Made by a program: the position numbers and the translations under genes | Assembly: GCF_030052815.1 (NCBI RefSeq) | Contig: NC_079498.1 | Location: 77,486,992-77,550,991 of the forward strand | Direction of reading: 5' to 3' | Length of the DNA stretch: 64,000 nucleotides | DNA from: Hevea brasiliensis | Taxonomy: Eukaryota; Streptophyta; Magnoliopsida; Malpighiales; Euphorbiaceae | Shown here: positions 48,536-59,714 of the stretch, one piece after another | How positions within the stretch are numbered: the first letter of the stretch is position 1 | How the letters are laid out: every line of letters starts with the position of its first letter | The notes under the pieces: model-generated | What the model saw: only the letters and a program-made list of their open reading frames with translations | What the model was told of the DNA's origin: nothing | The model's database searches: none

Positions 48536-50302
48536 CACTATATTTGCCATTTAGATTGTTGATTATATAATTTAATTGTGTGTTTTCTCATGATATCAAG
48601 AGATTCATTGCTGGTTGGATCATGAGATGTGGCGTCACACATTGTGAAGCCACCATTGGTGGCGGCAACAATGGTTCCATGGGTGGTTCAAGGTTTGGCT
48701 TTTAATTCTGCAATTGTTGTATGATCTAAGGCCTATTCTTTGACTAATTAAAGTGTTTAATTAGTTGTTTTAATCACACAATTAAATTATGATTCAAATC
48801 AGAATTTTAAAAATTGTTTGAATGTGATTCAAATCTGAATTTTAAAAGTTGTTTGAATGTGATTCAAATCTGAATTTTTAAAGTTGTTTGAATCATATTT
48901 AAATCTGATTTTTAAAATTGATTCAATAAAATTCAGATCTGATTTTTAAAAATATTTGAATGTGATTCAAATCTGATTTTTAAAAAATGTTTGAATGTGA
49001 TTCAAATCTGAATTTTTGAAGTTGTTTGAATGTGATTCAAATCTGAATTTTTAAATTTGTTTGAATGAGATTCAAATCTGAATTTTTAAATTTATTTGAA
49101 TCATATTCAAATCTGGATTTTTAAGTTGAATATGAGATATTCAATTTAATTTAAGTATGTATGTTTTATTTAATTGTTAAATAGTGATATGCATGATGGA
49201 TGATCATGGACTATAAAAGACCAATGTGATTGGATTTATTTCTTTTATGTTTCTTTGGAATTGTAAATTAATTAATTTATTTTAATTTTTTTTTGGGCAT
49301 GTATTATTAAGTTTGTAATAATTTTTGGGTTGTAATTTCATTTATTTAAGTTCTTGTAAATTCGCCTTGGTATGCCAAGGATTACTATGTAATATAGGAT
49401 TGCAAGAAGTTCAAGGAGGTCAAGAGCATTGGTGGGACCAGTGGGAGGAATTCAATATCAAGTGTTGATTATGTACTCCTTCAGCAACTCTTGTAAAATG
49501 AATGAATGAAATGCACCTAGGAATGCCCTGATTCAATTCTTGGTGGCTCAATTGAATCCCTTAGAAAGTCCATGATCATACCATATTTACTGCTTATCCA
49601 TGAATGCATGAGATGTATGGGAATGTATGCAATTATATGATATATGCATGCTAAATGGATAATGTGCAAAGTGAGACCTTAATAGTAATTAGGATGGCTA
49701 TAAAATCTTCCAAACAAATGATTAAGTTGGAAATGCTATAATTAAAGTAATTATAACATAAGCCCTCCATTGGGGCAATTATTTTAAGAAATTTTAAATA
49801 GTTGCATGAGATGCAATTAATTTAAGAGATTTTCTTAAGAATAATTGTTAAGCATGAGATGTTGTAAATATGTAAATGGTTTGGTGGCCAATATTGGATG
49901 TACCTGAGGACATTAAAATTATTTGCATAATTACTGGCTCAATGGGATCAACTTAACTAATGCAAGATAAGTCAATAATGGATGTACCTGAGATTTTGAG
50001 CATTAGGGGCTAGGTAAAGGATTGAACCTCACATGAGATGTGATGGGCAAGGAGTTGCTCACTTATAGTTTATTGTAATTCCAATAATGGATGTACCTGA
50101 GGATGATCAATAGAATTATAAGAATTCAATCACCCACTAGAAATCCATCCAACTAGGATTTCCGTTTTCTACTTTGGAAGTGTAGGATTCGCTAAGTTAG
50201 TGGGATGACCAATTTGATTAAAAGACCATAATCATTTTGGTTAAGTACATGATACATTTACTAATTAATCTGGTTATTTTTGCAATTAATTTTCTGATAA
50301 TA
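48536..50302 (+). other. Copia C4 5' leader, non-coding
   Basis: A 1.77-kb leader with the 35-bp repeat array, an imperfect copy of the leader hairpin (49530-49558), and three copies of CAATAWTGGATGTACCTGAG (49889, 49973, 50092). No conserved frame is seen. The same layout occurs in C2 and C3. Confidence 0.75.
48790..49130 (+). repeat. 35-bp tandem repeat in C4 leader
   Basis: About ten units of a 35-bp sequence centred on TTTGAATgtgATTCAAA, with unit-to-unit variation such as 'tcatatt' for 'tgtgatt'. Confidence 0.9.
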
Positions 50303-51160
50303 ATGAGCACAGAACAACCACCACCATCCAATATCCTTGCAAACATACTTGATCACAACAGGTTGACAGGACCTAATCTGTCTGATTGGCTAAGAAATTT
50401 GAAACTTGTCCTGAACCTTGAAAATATAGGATATGTTCTAGATTCAAATGTTCCTGGTCCCTTACCTCCAGAGGCCACTTAAGAGGAACATGAAACTTTG
50501 GACAAGTGGAAGGAGCATGATATGAGAGCTAAGTGTTACATGTTTGCTTCCATGAGTAATGAGTTACAGAAGCAGCATGAAAACTTGCAGAGTGCAAGTG
50601 AGATCCTCCTTCACCTACAAGAGTTGTATGGTGAGCACAACAGGAATGCTAGGTATGAGATATCTAGACAGCTATTCCGTATGAGGATGTTTGAGGGACA
50701 AAATGTTGGGGATCATGTCCACAAGATGATTTGGCTGATTGAGCAGTTGGAACATCTTGACTTCAACATGGATTTCCAACTACAGACGGATTTGATCCTT
50801 CAGTCCCTTCCTGAGTCTTTTGGGAATTTTGTGACAAATTTCCATATGACTAAACAGGAATGCACCTTAGCTGGTTTACTCAACATGCTGGTTATTGCCC
50901 AAAAGAATATGCCAGGCAATAAAGGAAAAGAGGTAGCTTTGGTTGCATCTTCTTCTGCTGGAAAGTCCAACAAGAAGAAGGGCAATAAGAAAAAGAAACC
51001 TCAGATTCCTGGTCCTTCCAAGAAAATAGCTAAACAGAAAAGGAAGACTAAAGCTGATAAAGGCAAAGGAAAGTGTTTCCACTGCCAACAGGAAAGTGTT
51101 TCCATTGCCAATAAGAAAGTGTTTCCATTGCCAGTAAGAAAGTGTTTCCACTGGCTAGAG
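50303..51160 (+). pseudogene. Copia C4 gag
   Basis: The ATG at 50303 opens MSTEQPPPSNILANILDHNR. Capsid blocks follow: LSDWLRNLKLVLNLEN, LDKWKEHDMRAKCYMFASMS, LYGEHNRNARYEISRQLF, GQNVGDHVHKMIWLIEQL. Then comes a Lys-rich stretch and KGKCFHCQQ, the first half of a CCHC knuckle. A TAA near 50480 replaces the CAA (Gln) found in C2, a single C-to-T nonsense change. After KCFHCQQ come the 23-bp repeats, then pre-integrase wording in the same frame, so gag and pol are fused across a deletion that removed the protease. Confidence 0.88.
51068..51160 (+). repeat. 23-bp tandem repeat at the C4 zinc knuckle
   Basis: Units start at 51068, 51091, 51114 and 51137. The peptide read through them is KCFHCQQ, then SVSIANK, VFPLPVR and KCFHW, showing the frame cycling and returning. 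Confidence 0.92.
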
Positions 51161-52032
51161 TATAGCAATCTGAATGAATGCAATGCCATGGTGAAAACCA
51201 ACTCAAGTTCAAAATATATTTGGCACTTAAGGTTATGTCATGTTGCAGAAGATAGGATTACAAAATTGGAGAAAATGGGGATTTTATCCTCATTGGGCTC
51301 TGAGCCTACTCCAACTTGTGAATCTTGCCTTCAAGGCAAAAATGACTAGATTACCCTTTGTTGGACAAGGGCTAAGAGCTGAAAATATTTTGGAACTAAT
51401 ACATAGTGATGTATGTGGTCCGTTTAAAGAAATGGCTAGAAGGGGTTTTCATTATTTTATTACCTTTACTGATGATAAATCAAGGTTTGGGTATTTGTAT
51501 TTAATGAAATACAAACATGAATCCTTTGAAAAGTTTAAGGAATTTAAATCTGAAGTAGAAAATCAAACAGGAAAGAATATTAAAGCTCTTCGATCAGATC
51601 GTGGAGGTGAATATTTGAGTACTGAATTTGATGAATACTTGAGAGAGCATGGCATTGTTTCTCACCGACTCTCCAGGAACGCCACAGCTGAATGGTGTAT
51701 CTGAAAGGAGAAATCGTACCTTATTGGATATGGTACGTAGTATGATGAGCTATACTGATATGCCAATCTCTTTTTGGGGATTTGCATTAGAATCAGCTTT
51801 ATATATTCTGAATAGGATTCCATCAAAATCAGTTTCTTCCACACCTTATGAGATATGGCATGGAAGAAAACCAAGTCTTAAGCATGTTAAGATTTGGGGT
51901 TGTCGAGCTTACATCAAAAAGCTGAACACTGATAAATTGGAGACCATATCAGAAAGAGGTCGATTTGTTGGATATCCAAAATATAGTTTTGGATATTATT
52001 TTATTTGCCTACTTCACAAAAGGTTGTTATAA
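51161..52032 (+). pseudogene. Copia C4 pol: integrase
   Basis: The zinc domain (YIWHLRLCHVAED, PTCESCLQGK) runs into a one-base gain in an A-run at about 51340. The core continues with LIHSDVCGPFKEMARRGF, LRSDRGGEYLSTEF and, after a slip at 51661 where a CAGCTG word is disturbed, QLNGVSERRNRTLLD. The catalytic Asp, Asp and Glu are all present. The C-terminal WGCRAYIKKLNTDKLE is followed by another slip near 52000. Confidence 0.88.
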
Positions 52033-53000
52033 GTAGAGATGCCACATTTCTTGAACAACAGTTTGTTCAAGAAGGAGGCAAAGGAAGGCAAATAGAGTTA
52101 GAATTGGAGAATTATGACCAACCAATGCATCGATGGATATAGATCCATCTAGTCAACCTATACCCATTAATGAAACATCTACACTGCTTCCTCGTAGAAC
52201 AACTGTGGTATCTCACCCACGGTGAGATATGGTTTTCTTCATGAAGAAGAACAAGAGTTGTCTACTCATGAAGAAGTAGATCATGGAGATGATCCACTTA
52301 CCTATGAAGAAGCTATATCGATATAGACTCTTCAAAATGGATTGATGCTATGAAATGAGATTGATTCCATGTATAAGAATCAAGTTTGGGATCTTGTTGA
52401 CCCACAGAAGGTATTGTACCTATAGGGAACAAATGGGTTTTCAAGAAGAAAATTGGTTACGATGGAAAGGTAGAGACCTATAAGGCAAGGCTAGTAGCGA
52501 AAGGGTTTCGCCAAAGGCAAGGAATAGACTATGAGGAGACTTTCTACTTTGTTGCCATGCTTAAATCAATTAGGATTTTATTAGCAATAGTGCATACTAT
52601 GATTATGAGATTTGGCGATGGATGTCGAATGACTTTTCTCAATGGATACATTGAAGAAAACATTTTCATGGAACAACCTAAGGGATTTGAATCCCAAGAT
52701 GGTTCCAAGGTATGCAAGCTAAAGCGATCCATTTATGGGTTGAAACAAGCTTCGAGGAGTTGGAACATCCGTTTTGATGAAGCCATTAAATCTTTTGGTT
52801 TTATCAAAAATGAGGATGAGCCATGTGTATATAAGAAGGTTAGTGACAGTGCTATCACTTTCCTTTTCTTATATGTGGATGACATACTGTTGATGGGTAA
52901 TGATACAGGTATGTTGACGACTATAAATGGTATGGTTGTCAAATACATTCTCCATGAAAGACTTAGGGGAGGCAACCTATATTCTTGGGATTCGCATCTA
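52033..53000 (+). pseudogene. Copia C4 pol: reverse transcriptase
   Basis: RT is spread over several frames between 52200 and 52980. The blocks are VPIGNKWVFKKKI, KARLVAKGFRQRQGIDYEE, LNGYIEENIFMEQPKGFES, CKLKRSIYGLKQASRSW and the intact active site LYVDDILLMGN (52872-52883). Slips occur at places where C2 has CAG or CTG and C4 has forms such as CGA or ACG. If these are sequence errors, the real copy may have an open RT. Confidence 0.85.
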
Positions 53001-53862
53001 TAGAGATAGAGCGAAAAGAATAATTGGTTTATCCCAAAGTCTATACTTGGAAAAGGTGTTAAAGAGGTTTAACATGCTTGATTCCAAGAGAGGATTGTTA
53101 CCATGAGACATGGTATCCATCTTTCTAAAGAGATGTCTCCAAAGACACCGAAGAAAGAGATAAGATGGCCAGATTCCATATGCTTGGCTATTGGAAGTTT
53201 AATGTATGCAATGTTGTGTACTAGGCCTGATATCGCATATCTCGTTAGTTTGACTAGCGGTATCAATCCAATCCAGTTTGGAACATCTGGATAGTCATCA
53301 AGAATATCCTTAAGTACTTGAGAAGAACTAAGGATTTATTCTTGATTTATGGAGGTGGAGACTTGCAATTGGATGGTTATACCGATTACGATTTCCAATC
53401 GATATCGATGATAGAAAGTCTACCTCTGGATATGTGTTCATTTGTAATGGAGGTGCGATCGGTTGGAAGAGTTCCAAACAGAGCACGCATCGCAGATTCC
53501 ACTCATCGAGGTCGAGTATATTCTTTGCATCGATGTCGCAAAGGAAGTCGCTTTGGATAAAGAAGTTCGTGATGAACTTACAGTAGTTCCTTCCATTGAG
53601 TCGCCAGTTCCATTACATCTGTGACAACAATGGAGCGATCATCTGAGCTAAGGAACCAAGGTCTCACCAGAAATCCAAACACATAGAAAGGCGCTACCAC
53701 ATTATCAGAGAAATAGTTGGGCGAGGCGATGTAGCCATGCAGAAAATAACATCAGCTGAAAAATCCAGCTGATCCATTCACTAAGCTTTTGTCACAAGTT
53801 CAGTTAGACCGGCATCATGAGAAGATGGGTCTAAGGTATTGTAATGAATGGCTCTAGTGCTA
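53001..53862 (+). pseudogene. Copia C4 pol: RNase H
   Basis: This is the RNase H region homologous to 18480-19305. Visible are MLDSKRGLL, TRPDIAY, LRRTKDLFLIYGGGDLQLDGY and an AEYI-region remnant. It is heavily frame-broken in the same CHG-linked way. It ends about 10 bp before the 3' LTR. Confidence 0.8.
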
Positions 53863-53871
53863 GTGGGAGAT
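53863..53871 (+). other. Polypurine tract of C4
   Basis: GTGGGAGAT immediately before the 3' LTR TG. It would prime plus-strand synthesis, and C1 and C2 carry the same word. Confidence 0.75.
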
Positions 53872-55970
53872 TGTTAGTAGTATGCCCTAGAGCATATCAT
53901 TTAGTATGTATCTTGTACATAATTTTATTAATAAAAGGCATATTCCACTTTTCCGTTTACATAATATATTTATGTGTAATAGAAAAGGTCCATTGATATT
54001 TTGTTAGAAATATTATTCTTTAGTTGTTAAGAATATGAGTGACAATATTTCTAGCACAAAGTATCATAAATAGGTTCACAATCGAGGATACTTCATAATA
54101 AGGACATGACTTATCCAGAAAGATTGTATTCATGTTTGTTCCCAAGTTATTTATATGAGATATAAATAAGATGGAATGGTGAGTCTCATGCCATATAACA
54201 AACATGATAGGCACTTATAAATGATAAGTAGGCCGAACTAGTGACACTTATGACAAACACATGGAGTTTACTCTTGTCAATGTTTTGTCATAAATCATAT
54301 CAGTGCATATAATCTTTAGACTTGAGATAGCATAGTTATCTTGTATATAGGTAGTTTGAGTTTGATACTGCTTTCATACTTGTACTGTGTATGGGTATAT
54401 GGGCATCTGTTGGCTCCTACTAGTTATATATGGAGGTAGGTGTTGATCAAGATGGAATCTGTTCCTCTAAGTAAATAGAGATAAAATCCTATGTTCATTT
54501 AATTGTTCTTGATGTTTCAAGTTCCTGCCAGACAGATAGATTTATTCGTAAAAGAGTTTCGATGAGAAAATCTTTTAATCAAGAACTGGAATTAAAAGAG
54601 AACATAATATTCATAGCAAATGGAGTTTGACATAAACCATGACTCACTTTGAGTTGGGATTTTGTAATGAGAGATTCTAGTGCATGGTAACATATGATTA
54701 TAGGTTCATTTAAGGTAAACCTTATTACTAATTGGGTGGCCATGGCATGCTATGCTAGGTGTTAACCATGGTCTATGAGGTTCATAAAATGATTTAGAGA
54801 AATCATTTATGGTAAGAAAGAGTTCTGATGATATTAAGAGTTGATATCATGTCTCATTGCCAATTAGTGATGAGCCTAGTAGGTCACACACATACACAAG
54901 TTATCACCTATTTAAATATGATTTAATTAATTAATTAAAGAGTTTAATTGATTAATTAAATAGATTTGGTTTGCAATTAAATTGCAAAGTCCCTAGCATG
55001 ACTTGAAACCAAATTTAGATTATTGGATGTGTAGTATAAATTAAATTTATATTTAAAGTGTTTAAATATGAATTTAATTGATGAGAAATTAATTAATAGA
55101 GATTAATTAATTAATTTATATTTGATATAAATTAATTAGAAGAAGAAAATAATTATTTTGGATTAAGAACTCAAAATTAAGACACAGGGGCATTTTGGTC
55201 ATTTCACAGTGTGACACGTGGCACCATGAGATGGTGACACATGGCATAACACATAAGCTTGCCAAATGTTTTTTAATCATGTAAGATGATTAAAATCAAG
55301 ATTAAATATAGGTTTGACACTTGGCACAATGTGATTGGGTCACTTAAACCTAGAGCTAATCAAAAGGTGACATGTGGCTAGGGTTTAATGTGTTAACCTA
55401 GCTATTTAAGTGTGGTTATGAAAAGAAAACATAACCAGCAGCCTCTCCTCTCAATTGTCACGCCACTTTGAGCCTCTCCAGCTATTTCTCTTCATCTCTC
55501 ATCAATTCAAAGAGATTAGCCATCAATCTCTTGAATTAAGAACACTAGAAATTGTTTCTAGTGTCCTGTTTACATCTCTAATCTCTTAAAAGGCAGAACT
55601 TGAATTTCTAATTAATAGAAAAGGCTTTAGAAGCTGTTCAAGGGCTGCCATAGGTGTTCTTGGTGTGGACAAGCTAGAGGGACAACATCCGTGTCCTCAA
55701 GACGAATCTCAAAGGCGCACACTGCAAAGACATCAAGAGGTTAGTGTAATCGTTCTTGATTTAATCTAGGGTTCTAAAATTAATCTGATTAATTTTAAAA
55801 TCTTAAATGGCAAATACAGATCCAAAAACATATTAAAAGAGTTTTAATATGTTGTTTATCATTGAAATCAAATAGATAAAAATAAATCTTGCATGGTGCA
55901 TGTGACCCTAGGTGAAAATTTTTTGAATTCAATGGTATAATCTTGTGTTTTTCACGCTTCCGTTCCTTCA
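53872..55970 (+). repeat. C4 3' LTR
   Basis: The 2,099-bp partner of the 5' LTR. Local differences at 54520-54570, 54645-54670 and 55685-55730 coincide with CAG, CTG and CCTGG words. Confidence 0.93.
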
Positions 55971-55975
55971 GTCCA

Positions 55976-56270
55976 AGTGTGACTTTTGGTTGAATGAGAT
56001 TGCATTCCTTGGACACATAGTGTCAGCTGATGGGATTAGGGTGGATCCCAAGAAAATAGAAGCAGTGATGGAATGGAAGCCTCCCAGAAATACAACTGAG
56101 GTTAGAAGTTTCTTGGGGCTAGCTGGGTATTACAGAAGATTTGTGAAGGGATTTTCCCTAATAGCTGCTCCAATGACCAAGTTGTTACACAAGAATGTCA
56201 GATTTGACTGGAATGACAAGTGTCAGACCAGTTTTGAGAAATTGAAGGCTATGTTGACAGAGGCACCAGC
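55976..56270 (+). pseudogene. Gypsy J pol: RT thumb, after C4
   Basis: Resumes J RT in frame after the GTCCA duplication: [69 protein letters not shown] and [13 protein letters not shown]. The match to elements F and G is clear. Reading breaks at about 56266 in a short CAG-rich stretch just before RNase H. Confidence 0.9.
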
Positions 56271-57108
56271 AGCACACGGTGTCCGAAAAGGACTTTGTGG
56301 TCTATAGTGATGCCTCACATAATGGGTTAGGGTGTGTATTGATGCAAGAGGGGAAAGTGATCGCATATGCTTCCATACAGTTAAGTCCAAATGAACTTAA
56401 CTACCATACCCATGATCTAGAGCTTGTAGCAATTATCTTCACACTGAAGATATGGAGGCATTACTTGTATGGAGAAAAGTGCTAAATTTACAGACCACAA
56501 AAGCTCAAATACTTGCAACCTGAAGGAGCTCAACCTTAGACAGAGGCGATGGATTGAGTTCCTAAAGGATTATGATTGTGTAATTGACTACCATCCTGGG
56601 AAGGCAAATGTAGTTGCGGATGCTTTGAGCAGAAAATCCATGACAGCTTTGAGATCATTGAATACCCGTCTAACTTTGATTCGAGATGGAGCTATCTTGG
56701 CTGAGTCGCAAGTGAGGCCAAACCTGCTACAGCAGATTTTAGATGGGCAGAAGGTAGATGAGAAGTTAATGGCTATTATGAGCAAGGTCTCAGAGGGAAA
56801 AGCAACTGATTATGTGATGAAAGCAGATGGGTGTCTGTATTACAAAGGAAGACTGTGTGTACCAGATGATGGGGAATTGAAAGCTAGTATTCTAAAAGAG
56901 GCACACACTAGTGTATATGCTATGCACCCAGGAAGTACAAAGATGTATCATGACACGAAGCTTGATGTATTGGTGGCCAGTATGAAGAAGGACATAGCGA
57001 CTATGTGACTAAATGCTTGACATGTCACAAGTCAAGGCAGAACATCAAGTTCCATCGGGTTTGCTCTGACCTATACGCATACCTGAATGGAAATGGGATC
57101 GGGTCACC
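56271..57108 (+). pseudogene. Gypsy J pol: RNase H, tether and integrase zinc domain
   Basis: RNase H shows [40 protein letters not shown] and TDHKS. The tether has LNLRQRRWIEFLKDYDCVIDY and GKANVVADALSRKS. Integrase zinc-domain wording includes LKEAHTSVYAMHPGSTKMY and a disrupted CLTC block near 57015. Frame breaks at 56485 and 57008 again involve CCAG/CAG words. This order is typical of gypsy pol. Confidence 0.85.
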
Positions 57109-57417
57109 ATGGATTTTGTAAGTGGTCTACCTCTCACCCGGAAGAAACATGATGCAGCATGGGTGATAGTTGATAGATTGACAAAGTCAGCACACTTTCT
57201 GCCAGTTAGGACTGACTACTCACTAGAGAGATTAGCAGAATTGTATATTAGTGAGATAGTTAGACTGCATGGAATTCTACTTTCCATCATATCTGATCGA
57301 GACCCAAGGTTTACATTGAGATTTTGGAAGAAATTGCATGAATCCTTGGGTACACAACTCCATTTCAGCACAGCTTTCCATCCTCAGACGGATGGGCAAT
57401 CTGAAAGAGTAATCCAG
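57109..57417 (+). CDS. Gypsy J integrase core, upstream of the intron-like insert
   Basis: This open frame carries the catalytic core. TMDFVSGLPL and IVDRLTKSAHFLPV span the first Asp, SDRDPRFTLRFW the second, and FHPQTDGQSERVIQ the catalytic Glu. It ends in a complete Gln codon at 57417, where coding resumes in phase 0 at 57493. The 57109 start is simply an internal Met. Confidence 0.88.
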
Positions 57418-57492
57418 GTAAACAATTGAAACCAATGAAATTGATACAAATATTGAATTGAAATGATAACAATAACGTGAAATACTTGTCAG
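57418..57492 (+). other. 75-bp GT-AG intron-like insert in J integrase
   Basis: It begins GTAAACAATTG and ends ACTTGTCAG and is strongly AT-rich, with in-frame stops. Flanking codons read ...SERVIQ and VLEDML..., contiguous in element F at the same point (near 13445). Phase 0; 75 bp is close to the minimum plant intron size. Not recognised as a transposon or duplication. Confidence 0.7.
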
Positions 57493-58245
57493 GTCCTTGA
57501 GGATATGCTGAGGAGTTGTGTCATTGAGTTTGAGGAAGTGGGATAGATACCTCCCAGCGGGAATTTGCATACAACAATAGCTACCAAGCTAGTATTCAAA
57601 TGGCCCCGTATGAAGCTTGTATGGGAGAAAATGTAGAACTCGAGTGTCTTTGGTGAGTTAGGCGAAGACAAATGGTAGGGCTGGACACAGTGAAACAGTG
57701 AGGAGAAGGTGAAATCAATCAAAGCCAACTTAAAGATTGCCTCGCATGCATGTAAATCTTATGCCGACCTGAAGAGAAAAGAAATAGAATATGTGGTTAG
57801 CGACAAAGTGTTCCTCAAGGTGTCACCATGGAAGAAAGTGTTGAGGTTTGGAAGAAAAGGTAAGTTGAGCCCTAGGTTCATTGGCCCCTATGAAGTCATT
57901 GAACGTGTGGGTCCAGTGGCCTATAGGCTAGCTTTACCACCAGAGCTGGACAAGATCCATAATGTGTTCCACGTATCCATGCTCAGAAGATACCGCTCAG
58001 ATCCTTCACATGTCATCTCCAGAGAAGAAATTGAAATACAGCTGGATTTGACATACGAAGAAGAACCTCTACGGATCTTGGCTCGGGAAGTGAGAGAGTT
58101 GAGAAACAAGCAAATTCCATTGGTGAAAGCGCTTTGGAGGCACCACAACACCGATGAGGCAACTTGGGAAAGTGAAGAGTCGATGAGGCAACAGTTCCCT
58201 CAACTGTTTGCATCAGGTAAATTTCGAGGACGAAATTTAAATTAG
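57493..58245 (+). CDS. Gypsy J integrase C-terminus and chromodomain
   Basis: 57493-57700 continues integrase (VLEDMLRSCVIEF) with frame slips at CTGG/CAG words. 57709-58245 is open for 178 codons: LKRKEIEYVVSDKVFLKVSP, the GPY module RFIGPYEVIERVG, HNVFHVSMLRRY, then a chromodomain at about residues 116-165 (YEEEPLRILAREVRELRN, KALWRHHNTDEATWE). Such chromodomains steer integration to heterochromatin in chromoviruses. The stop at 58243-58245 is 11 bp before the 3' LTR. Confidence 0.9.
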
Positions 58246-58256
58246 AGGGGAAGAGG
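58244..58256 (+). other. Polypurine tract of J
   Basis: AGAGGGGAAGAGG, directly before the 3' LTR. Confidence 0.85.
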
Positions 58257-59714
58257 TGTACCAACCTACCGGGAACCACTCCGTACATTCTCATTCGGTG
58301 GCCAGGTATCGGTCGAACGGCTAGAATGTCCGGAAAAATATTTAAACTAAAGTCAGAACCATAATTAACTCAAATATTAATAAGAAAAATTTAGTAAAAA
58401 TTTTAGAAATAAAATACAACCAAGTTAAGCAGTAGGTGCCCAAGCGATGGGTAGCAGGAGGAAGTTGCGGTTCTATAGCGAGCCCTATACCCTGTGGAAA
58501 AATTATAAAATAATTTTTGGGACTCCAGATAAGGGTAATTGAGGTTCCCATGGCATTAGAATGCCAAGAAAATACCTAGAAAAATTTTTCAATCGATACA
58601 AACGATTTTGACCCGTTAAGCCAAACGGAGGGCATTTTGGTCATTTCGCCTTCCGAGGTGATTTTTTGCCGACTTGTCCAGTTGAGTAAATAATTAATAT
58701 AACATTAAATATGAATAAACATTACTAGAAATGAAATTTGAAATGAGTAGTGAAAGAAAAGAAAAGAAAATGCAAAATAATGCAAAAATGACATCATATG
58801 AGGTCACTCACTTACTCACCAACCAATCAAAATTAAGCTATCAATTGACTAACAAATAAAAAGACAAAATGAAGACCAAAATAAGAAAGAAAGTGCAGCA
58901 GCCACCCTCCCCAAGAGACCAGCCGAAATTCACCTCCATAGCCACCTCCATTCAAGTTTTTTTTTTTTCAAGCTTTAGATCTCCATCATTCCACCATATT
59001 TCCCTAACCCCTCTTCATTAAAACTTTACCCCACACCTTAAACAAGCTCTTGGCAGCCAACAAGAGGAAGGAAATTGGAGTTTAGGGCTTTGGAAATTCT
59101 GCCCAAACAAGGTTAGTGCATATATACATCTAAAGCTTTTTAAATTCTATGTTAGAGACTTGGATTAAGTAGGAATTTGTAACTAAAATGAATGAAATCT
59201 ATGTCTATCCATGCCCTAAGTTTCGGCAGCCCTATTGAATAAAAAGGAATGAGTGTTTTGATGGACTTAAAGTGGACTAGAGATCAAGATTAAACCATGT
59301 ATGCATGTGATTATGGAATGAGATAGTTAATTAAAGCATGTTGTAAAAATTCATATGGAAATTAGGGTTCGGAAAGGTGAAAGTGTGACTTGGCTTAGGA
59401 AATTGTTAGGGCACATTGTAATGGTCAATTAGTGACCATTTTAGATGTGTTGACCATAAATGGGACAGAAAAATGAGATTGCAAAGTGAGGATTTCAGGC
59501 TGCCTAGGACAGCAGCATAGGGACTGAAAATTCAGTCCCTTTGCACTGCCATAACTTGGGCAGTGGTAGTCCAATTGGTGTTTGGCCAATTGGACATGAA
59601 ACTAGGCTTATAATGGCACATTTTTGCTGAAGAAACCATGCCCAAAAGACCAAAGCAAAAGGGTCAAAACTCAGCCACAATCCGGATGCCCTGCACTGAA
59701 TTCTGCAGAATTTG

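Larger units (their letters stand above)
46436..55970 (+). mobile_element. Copia C4, complete element inside J
   Basis: 9,535 bp with TSD GTCCA (46431-46435, 55971-55975). The 5' LTR is 46436-48521, the 3' LTR 53872-55970. It lies in the same orientation as J, splitting RT between the LYAKL and KCDFWL codons. LTRs are 2.09-2.10 kb; the 5' copy lacks about 15 bp near 47980 and a 5-7 bp stretch near 47750. It is the innermost insertion of the stack. It has an intact RT motif YVDD but lacks protease and has many frame breaks, mostly at CAG/CTG sites. Confidence 0.94.
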
